Below the pieces are notes generated by a model, which saw only the letters and a program-made list of their open reading frames with translations, searched no databases and was not told the DNA's origin. Below, one piece after another: positions 55,931 through 64,000 of a stretch of DNA of 64,000 bases (positions within the stretch are counted from its first letter, which is position 1; each line of letters begins with the position of its first letter). The DNA comes from Paragonimus westermani (taxonomy: Eukaryota > Platyhelminthes > Trematoda > Plagiorchiida > Troglotrematidae): the NCBI GenBank assembly GCA_008508345.1, contig QNGE01001262.1, forward strand, positions 8,223-72,222, read 5' to 3'. The translations under genes were made by a program, and so were the position numbers.

Positions 55931-56439
55931 CCTTTCTGTTGAACCCAAAAGAACAGTGACCGAAGACGTTAAGTGTGTCCTTCTTGTTGAACGAAAACCC
56001 CAAGTTTAGGCGCGTTCATGCAATTACCACGAAATCTGACTTTACTTTTATTCTAGACCAGCTGGCGCCGCGATATTCTAGTTAGATTAAGTTACTGAGG
56101 GCCGTCGCATGGATTCCATGTTATGTTTGCTCTGTTTCCATGATAGTGTGCGCTAGAATAAGTACGTCAGTCGGAGTGGAAAACCTTCGTGCGTCCCAAC
56201 TTAGTGCTTCCTGTCTCAAACTACTAAAGTTCGTTTAAGAGCTTCAGTTCTGCGCGAAACTAAGTGTCCTGAGATTGTCCACCACAAACACTCGCAAGGT
56301 AGGTAGACTTGGAAGGTTGCGGCCAGCCTTGATAAATGCAGTACCGCATCTTAGCAGTGAAATATGACCAGAGAATGGAGACGATGTGGAGCTGATGGTC
56401 ATCCTTTGTTAGGGTACTGTCACAGGTTTTTAAAACGTC

Positions 56440-57280
56440 ACTACGACAAATTCGAAGAGCGAATGGGTGTCTCGCATGTACTTGTCACCATTTGAAGGCG
56501 GTTTCGGATGTTTAAAAGTCTAGCGACCATTAAACGATTGTTTGATTTATGCTGGACGGTGCACGCAGACTACGGTGCCAATCCCATCAATGAGAGCGTG
56601 AAGGGACGGCAACCCATTCAGGTACTGTGGGGTGGATTATTTCGGTTCATTCAAAGTGCGAATAGTAAAAAGCCAGCTCAAACGTTATGGCTGCTCATTT
56701 GTTCGTTCTCGAACTCACGTCAGTAACATAGCAGTCCATTCCACGTCGGTGGACTGCTTACCCATGACCTTGATGCACTTTTCAAGAAGGTGCGTCACGC
56801 CGAAAGCCACTTGCAGTGGTTCCAATTTTGTCGGAACCGAGTTGATTCTAAAACGAAGGCTATGACAATCTGACCAATGTGTGGTGGCAGATAAGCTATC
56901 AAGTCAAAGAATCGAGTAGTAGTTTAGTTCTCTGGGTGCAAGTCACCACAGCGGGGTTTGGGAAAGTACAATTCAAACAGTGAGACGCGTGCTGCCGTTG
57001 GTAGCACGACAGGTAATGAATGAAGAGTCTCTCAACACCTGCATGGTAAAAGTCGACGGATTCGTCAACAATTGGTCATTCGCGCCTATTTATGATGACC
57101 CAGGTAGTCTCCAGGCCCTTCGTTCCAACGATTTGCTCTTGTTGCGCTCGACTTTGGCCTAGTTACAGACGAGATGACATTGCGCGAACGTTACATCAAG
57201 GGCTGGGACAAACACAACACTTATCTATTGTGTTTTGAAGACGATGACGGCGAGGATACATGCACCAGTTACAGATTGTA
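56440..57280 (+). pseudogene. BEL/Pao integrase and C-terminal tail
   Basis: FKSLATIKR (56508) starts the zinc-binding part. GVDYFGSFKVRIVKSQLKRY (from about 56629) carries the first catalytic aspartate. CSGSNFVGTE replaces the usual SDNGTNF, losing the second. VARQVMNEESLNTCMVKVDG and IYDDPGSLQALRSNDLLLLR (56980-57162) match the region after the core, and YIKGWDKHNTY near 57190 is the start of the tail shared with 8535-8600. Several stops are present. Confidence 0.8.
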
Positions 57281-57300
57281 TCTAAGTGTCTGAGGTCTTT

Positions 57301-60300
57301 GCGTGATCTCCTGGTACCCTAATAACGCACCACAGACCTCGGATAGGGGTCTGAGGGCTGGCGATGGGTAGAAATGGGTATGACAAAGATGTTTTCAGGA
57401 GAATCATAGGGACAAAATGGGAGCTGACCCCAAAAATGTCTGACTGGGCAAAAGCTCACCTACGGACGCGATTTCACCCTTCTCTTAACTACTGCGCATT
57501 ATTCTTCCAGTTCATCTGTACTTGTTGACCTATTTCGTGTATATTACTCCCCAAAGCAGCGGAAGACATGTCGATGCGCGAGTACAAACAACGAAGATCA
57601 AAACACTAAAAATATACGCACATTTATTGCCCGACATCACAAAGTCGCTGCACGGTTGTTCGGATCAGAACCTGCCGTTTTCACACACGTTTGATTGCTA
57701 TTTCAAATCAGGCCCTCGCTTATTGATCTTCGTTGTCCACATTGATAGCATATCTTCGAGGGACATCTGCAAGTTATCGGAGTAGATATTATAAATGAGG
57801 ACTTTTGCGGAGCGATGTAGAGTAGAATCGCTGTTCGCTTGGATAAAAATACACAGACAAACATTTGAAGTTATCGCGTAACAAGTGATAACTAATCTTC
57901 ATAAGGTAACTCATGGTTGACGTGCCACACTGGATATAACAGTTTACATGTGAATACAGTCTACAAACGGAGGCATACATTTGGGAGTAATTACCCGTCT
58001 TGCGGACATACAGCTCGCGGACTTACAATTCAAGTATACTTATTCTAATGATCTGGAGATGGGTACGCAGCATACAAATCTAAATGCAGCTCTCGAAAAA
58101 TATACACGTAGATATACACATTCGTACATACGCTCCACTAAAGTAACATATAACAAAGAAATCAGTTAAATAGCATTAACTTTTATTTCGAATTTCGTTC
58201 TCCTTTGCGCTGTCCAGCGGGTTATGTAACCGTATTCTTATCTCTCACTTCACCTCCTTCTCCGTCTCACTGGCAAAGTGAGAGTGATACACCGTGTCTG
58301 AAGGTGACTGATATGATTAGACTTAGAGCTCCAACCTGTGACAGCTTCCCTGACTTTCGGTTTGCTGCCCTGAAGCTTTCAGTGCATTGAACTCTAATTT
58401 AGTTGCCCTAAGAAATTCATGCTGAACGCCTAGGGCAGTATTCGACGTGGGAGATCACGATGGTCCGTACCCCTATTCGACACAACTGGGATGCAATAGC
58501 GTCACAGTAATGTGCATCTTCCGGATGTTGTTCATACATAATGAGGTCACTGGTTAGAGTTGTTCTGAAAGCAATATGCACGGCCTATTTGGATATCGTG
58601 GCCGCTGGGTTTTCCTTTGACTGTACTCTCTCGGTTAATGTTAGAACGGTTGCTCCAGCACATAAGACTTTTTTCAGCGCGACCAGAGCATTTGGAATTG
58701 AAGTAGTGAATCATTGGCAAACCTGGCCAAAAATTTGGTTGATAGATAGTATATATTCTAATTATCTTCAGAGTAGGTCAGTTGAACAGCAAATCTAATG
58801 GTAATGTGAATGAAAACGGCCGAAAAACCTATTCTCAGTTGGCCAGCTGGTGCCAACGTATGTCAGTCTTTCGGTCGTCTCCATCTGTGCGCCGATTAAT
58901 TCTTATAGCAAATTTTGCTCGAGCTAAAAGGTGACCGTGTAAAATACTATGTAATAAATATACTATGTAATAAATATATATATAAATATATGCCATATAA
59001 TGAATGTCACCATGCCATGTGTGCATCATCACGTCAGATTATCAGATGGTTGTGACGGATTTTGAGGTGTAGCGTTCAACGACATTGTCTGCGCATGCTT
59101 CTGTCTTCATCTGCGGGCCACTTGACGGGCGACCCTTAAACCACCCAGTCAATGAGGACAGTTGCAATGGAGTCATCTTAGTTGCACCGCACTATGGGGT
59201 ATATCTGCGAAGAAAAACAGACTAACAACATGTTCCTTATGCTGTTCCGTTTACGTACATCCACTGTATATGAGAAGCGTGACAGAACGAATAGGGAACA
59301 AATCACGACCATCTCTATGATAAGTACAAAAACATTTGTCAGTGATACTGGTAATCGGCATGCTGTAGGTAATGTGGAAAAAAGTGGCAACCGCCTGAAT
59401 AGGCAGATTGCCGAAACTGGACTAACAGTCGAAGAAGAGAAGCACTTTGAGAAATAGTTTATATAAAGCCGAATTCATCTGAAGTCCTACAGTCTGCGCC
59501 GGCGTGTCATCAGTGATGGCACAATTATTGAGTGGTCCAGTGGAATACACGTTGTTTTCCATAATTCTGTTGTCCGCTCTACAAAATCCTTGGCTGCCTA
59601 ATGCCGTATACGCGTCAGGGCCGCCAGTGTGCCCCACATTCGCGCCAAGGCCCGAAGTGTGTTCTAATTGGTCGCGGCTGGAACGAACAAGGACGCACTC
59701 GTTCATGCATATTAAACTGACCCGAATGTTTGTAGATGCGACAATACACTATGCGCTCCTACTGAGTGACTTGTTCTCACTACCGTTGTTATTGTCCGTA
59801 GGGCATGCAATGGGCGGGCCTCGAATACAGGTATGACAATCACCCATGAAAACACCGTCGTACATCCTCCATCCGTAATTTGATTCGGTCGGTCGACGGA
59901 GTATTTGCTCTGCGGGTTTGTTGGTGCTGCAAACGCATGTCTACATGAAGCGTAAATATTACTCAAAAGAGAAACAAGAAGAACTGTCGAGCGGTCCTTG
60001 TTGAAAAGCATCGTCCAAAAAATGAACTAAACTATGAACGCTTTGAACAATATCGTGTCTACCACAAACGAAGGCAGACTATTTAATAAAAATAATCACC
60101 GAATGTTTCACGAAAAAAGCGCAGTTGGGTATCAGTGAAAGATGACATGGAATGCATACAAACGGAGAGCCTCATAAAGTGTTTATATCTATCAGGGTCC
60201 AGTAGTCCATGTACTACAACGGGACTAAGATAGAGTAAAGCTTGTCTGAACACCGTTGCTTTCCGGCGTTTAAACTGGGCTTTCAGGTGGTACAGTCATT

Positions 60301-62104
60301 GAGAATCAACGATGGTGGGCGCATACACTTTCTTTGTTCGATCACATATTGCACAAATGAAAGTACAACTTGGGCGATGCCCAGTATTGCGTGAGGAAGA
60401 TATCTAACGACTGATAAAACTCTTGGTTACACTTAAAAACAAGATGCGCATGATCACGCGGAAGACTCCGAGTCATATCCAAGAGGCGAGAAAAGAATGA
60501 GGAATTGCCAGCGTCATGGTGCACGTTGGTCTGGGAACAAATGCTTTCATCTGCTATGCATGGGCAGTCACGTTAATGGAAGTTCAGCCTCTGTGCCGTC
60601 AACACACCACACTGACTGTAGCGGTCACAAACGAACTAACCAGCATGACCTTCACATTGCTTTATGAAGCAGCTAGCCGGAGCCTCGCAGACAACACTTG
60701 AGAGAACCACAAGGACGTTTGTACTTCTCCCGGGGGTGACCAACCCTTTGGGGTAAAAAAACGTCCAGTAAGTGTACGGCTGCATGTACTCTCGAACATT
60801 TGACGGCTTTAATGGTCCTCTGTAAATACCAACCACGGATGGCCCCGGCAAAATGGCTTGATCATCCTGCAGAGAATCGGCCATAACTTTGTGTGAGAGG
60901 AGTCTTAAAATCGCAAGCCACCAGTGGTCAAATATATTGCCAGTTTCTTTCAAGCAACCTCAGGAGGTCAGCAGACAGCAAGATATGAGTCGTGGATCAA
61001 ACCAAAATGGTCACAATTCATCTCCGACAACCATTTTATTACCAGTTCTCTGAGTGGCCATCAGCGTTCCGGGGTCTTCTGGTAAGTCATGGTAGTAATA
61101 TCTCATAGATTTCAGCATCATTCACTGATCTTCCAATTATGCGTTTAATCATATGAACCGTCAGACAATGCCCTACTGAACTGTAACTCTCAGAGCAGCG
61201 TAGATGGAACAAAATGAGCAACCTCATAAGGAATTTTTCCTTAGCACATACAAGTGGTGTTGAAGTAGCTGCTTGCATGAGTGCTTGATAAATGTTATAT
61301 GTTAATAGAACGTTGATGACCACGTTTCCTGCCATATTTCTTCCCGTCTCATTGGTTCTTCTCCTTATGTCTGAATTCTGTATACTGATTACGAGCCATT
61401 TTGCAATCTGACCCTACCACTCAAGTTACGAATGTGACAAACAATTTCTCGCGTGAATGCTGATCTTGAGGTATTAATAAATCTTGATACCGTTTGCTTG
61501 TAGAAAATTGTTTCTGCGCAGTTTTTCTTCCTTACTCCTCATTGCCGGACTTTTGTTTATATGTACCCAGGTTTTATTTTTGCTTGACCGCTTCGCCATT
61601 ACGTGACTGTTGCGGTTGACCATATTTAAGCAAACCGTTGATCTAGGAACTTGTATGTTTGGTAAATTCAATATCGAGGTTTGTTGTTGTCTTCCACTGT
61701 TTGGTTTATCATATTATTTTCGAACATTAGCACCATATTAGTAAGAAAGTCGTCAATACGACCGTCTTCCATTTTGGATGGGATGCTCGACGGGCTCAGG
61801 ATTTATAGACGCTTGTTGCCTACAGACGCGACTATCCTGGATCCAGTATGTCGATAGACGTTGTGAGAAGGCTAAGCGTTACTCCAACAACCACCAGACG
61901 TCCGGGATCAGCAAGTGGTAAGCAGGGCCCGGAGACGAGAAACTATCGAATGTAAATAATTCAGTACGTAATGAATTAGTATATTATTTGACAAAGAATA
62001 ACAATGATTGTGCTTACTTTTTTGATGCGCTAGGCACCAAAAGAAAAAAAGTATCGGTATACAATGGCAGAGAGAAAATGTAAACCTGATTACGAATTAC
62101 TCGC
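57301..62104. other. No recognisable gene
   Basis: Frames at 57522-57785, 59504-59836 (plus), 60636-60953 and 61087-61335 (minus) show no known family. An AT-rich tandem (ACTATGTAATAAATAT twice, then TATA) lies at about 58949-58992. Nothing else is seen in this 4.8-kb stretch. Confidence 0.3.
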
Positions 62105-63780
62105 AAGCAGAATTCGCCGGCTGACCTATGGATTCGAGCGAGAGACCCAAGGCACACGGGTGCAGCATAGTGTGAAGTGGGCGTCCGTTGATGTGGAAGG
62201 CGATCACTGAAGACAGGGCGTGGCACCACCCTTGGGTAATACACTGAATACCAAGAGCACAGTTGAATTACTCGTATAGTAAAGTTTGAAAATGAGAATC
62301 GAAGAAAGCTTTGAAACGGTCCCTAAAAATGCTGCTGAGGACCTCAGAAGGAAAGCTGTTCCATTGTTTGGAAACCCTGCCTGATAATGGTCCGTTAACT
62401 AAGCTTGAAAAACTTCCTATCATGTCCCCATTGGCCGTCATCACTCTCTACAGGGAAGAATTGTTACACGACACTTAATCTGGAGAGGAAATATGTGAGT
62501 GATAACTCATCGCGGAGTCCTCCAAATTCAAGTGGGTACAGATCCAGAATTTTAAGTCGAGATTCGTACGTGATAACTTTCAGACCAGTAACCAGCGTGG
62601 TAGACGTACGCAGGACACGCTCAATGGCTAACATGTCCTCTTCGAGACTGGTATACACGACCCCATTTCCATAATAAAGTAGCGGTGTTACACAAGCCCA
62701 GTAGAGCGTTTGGAATGCTTTCTTTTCTATGCGGGAGAAGGTGCGTCCAACCATCCTGAAAGCGACAAATCTCTTTTGTCCGCCATCTTATGGTGATACG
62801 TAAAGGACAGGTTAGGCGACAACCAGATGCTCGAATCTTTCTTCGGGTCGATTTTGATGTCTACTGTATCAAGCACCCTACGAATCATGAAGGCACTGCC
62901 AGGGTCTCCACCAAGTGACATGTAAGCACATTTACTGACGTTCACTGCGGGACTCGAATCGTCCGACCATCGCTTGCTCGCGTCAAGATCAGTTTGTAGT
63001 GCACTGTTATCAGTGGCTCTCCAGATTTTCAGGCCGTCTTAGTATAAGAGAGCAGTGCTGGAAATATTGTTTGGAAGATCGTTGATGTAAATGGGGAGTA
63101 AGAAAGGACTTAGCACTGACTCTTAAGAAAGTGCTACGGAAGTTGGGGGACGCAAACTGTCGCTAATTTTAACTCTAAAAGCTCGGTTATCACGAAAAGA
63201 GGCAAGTTAGTAAAGAACCTTTCCCTGAATATCATATGTTTCCAGTTTTTGTTTCAGGTTGCCGTGTGGGGGACAGTCGAATGTCCTGGAGAAATCCAAG
63301 AAGGCCTCACATTAAACGAGACCATTGTCTTTGGCCTCTGTCAGACTTTCCATGAAAATAATTATGCCTGTCATGCATGACCGGTTAAGCAGGAAGTCGT
63401 GTGGGGCAGGGGAAACGAGATGGTTGTATAAGAAGTGGTTCAAATGGCGCATTTTAATAGGCGCTTCAATATTTTGGACGGCATCCTCGTAAGGCTGATT
63501 GGCTGATAAATTGCCCGAGAGTGCCCGTCGCCCACTTTAAATGTGGGTGTGACCGTAACCACTTTTCATGCGCTAGCGAGAATGTCATTGTGGAGTTTTT
63601 GCTTGAACAGCCTATAGAAGTTTCGGCCAGAATAGCAGCTGCTCCCTTGAGTATTCTATGGTGGATCTTGTCAAGACCGATTGCGCTGTATGAATTAACC
63701 TCCATCAAATAGTCTTCTTTTTCTAGCACAATAAACACCGGTAATGAGTGATTGAAAAAGTATTCTTTTGCAGTCATCTT
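62105..63780 (-). mobile_element. CR1-like LINE copy M (RT to 3' end)
   Basis: Minus-strand copy from the RT N-terminus (YLMEVNSYSAIGLDKIHHRI near 63700) through the thumb (KCAYMSLGGDPGSAFMI, KIDPKKDSSIWLS near 62830) and the tail (SLEEDMLAIERV, RLKILDLYPLEFGGLRDE at about 62660-62540) to the 3' region at 62105. The LAIERV junction is intact here, which shows that copies A and E have lost 2 nt. The YADD box and FDFAKAFD are unreadable because of stops and frame changes. Confidence 0.8.
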
Positions 63781-64000
63781 TCGATAAAAGCATCGTGTTG
63801 GTTCCTGTGATTAGCTCCGCGTTGTGAGGAAGTGTTCATTTGCATTTTATAGGTGAATTACATATTTCCTTGTGATAAGAACGTAGATGTCCGTCAATTC
63901 ATTCTAATTACATGACATACGAGACACTAATGTAGTAAAGTACGACCAACTCAACACTTTACCACACTCAAGCGACACATGAGTATTTGCCGCGACGATT
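63781..64000. other. No recognisable gene
   Basis: Short end segment without a readable gene or repeat. Confidence 0.3.

Larger units (their letters stand above)
52740..57300 (+). mobile_element. Decayed BEL/Pao LTR retrotransposon
   Basis: A plus-strand series gag, zinc motifs, A17-type protease, RT, RNase H, integrase and C-terminal tail in the standard BEL/Pao order, with many stops and frame changes. LTRs could not be identified. The C-terminal tail is related to the fragment at 8535-8830. Confidence 0.85.

Noticed and set aside
60636..60953. Minus-strand 105-codon frame
   Set aside because: No family recognised and no supporting context. Length is within chance for this base composition.

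Overview
The window looks like eukaryotic repeat-rich DNA, most likely from a parasitic flatworm. This is an inference. It rests on the retroelement repertoire (CR1-like LINEs, CsRn1-type Gypsy with a CHCC gag finger, Mag-like Gypsy, BEL/Pao), on a 37-bp spliceosomal micro-intron in the one clear host gene, and on the draft-assembly gaps (25307-25493, 48664-49465, single Ns at 3992 and 30695). There are no operons, CRISPR arrays or bacterial features.

Layout: 1.9-6.4 kb holds a decayed but almost complete Gypsy element with two divergent LTRs of about 200 bp. 7.7-9.1 kb holds an unclassified dispersed repeat and the tail of a BEL/Pao pol. 10.7-12 kb is the 5' end of a CsRn1-like Gypsy (possible LTR, primer site, gag, CHCC finger, protease). 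13.5-17 kb is the best LINE copy (minus strand), whose ORF2 is open for 845 codons and whose ORF1 stop overlaps the ORF2 start as ATGA. 19-26 kb mixes Gypsy gag and LINE ORF1/ORF2 pieces, and 26-27.4 kb is a second CsRn1-like Gypsy on the minus strand. 28-32.4 kb has more LINE pieces, two of them head to head. 33-39.6 kb is mostly unassigned, with short dispersed repeats and one pol III-like unit.

The one confident host gene is at 39797-40250 (minus): a complete two-exon, 138-residue orthologue of CIMIP1 (C20orf85), a ciliary microtubule inner protein. About 310 bp upstream of its start lies a near-perfect palindrome made of two LTRs in inverted orientation. 44-51.5 kb contains a second LINE family, further CR1-like copies, a GC-rich hairpin and repeats. 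52.7-57.3 kb is a decayed BEL/Pao element with gag, protease, RT, RNase H and integrase. 57.3-62.1 kb holds nothing recognisable, and 62.1-63.8 kb is one more LINE copy.

None of the retroelement genes looks intact. Most observations of interest concern how elements nest, how they were broken, and where the assembly itself may have duplicated or misjoined sequence.
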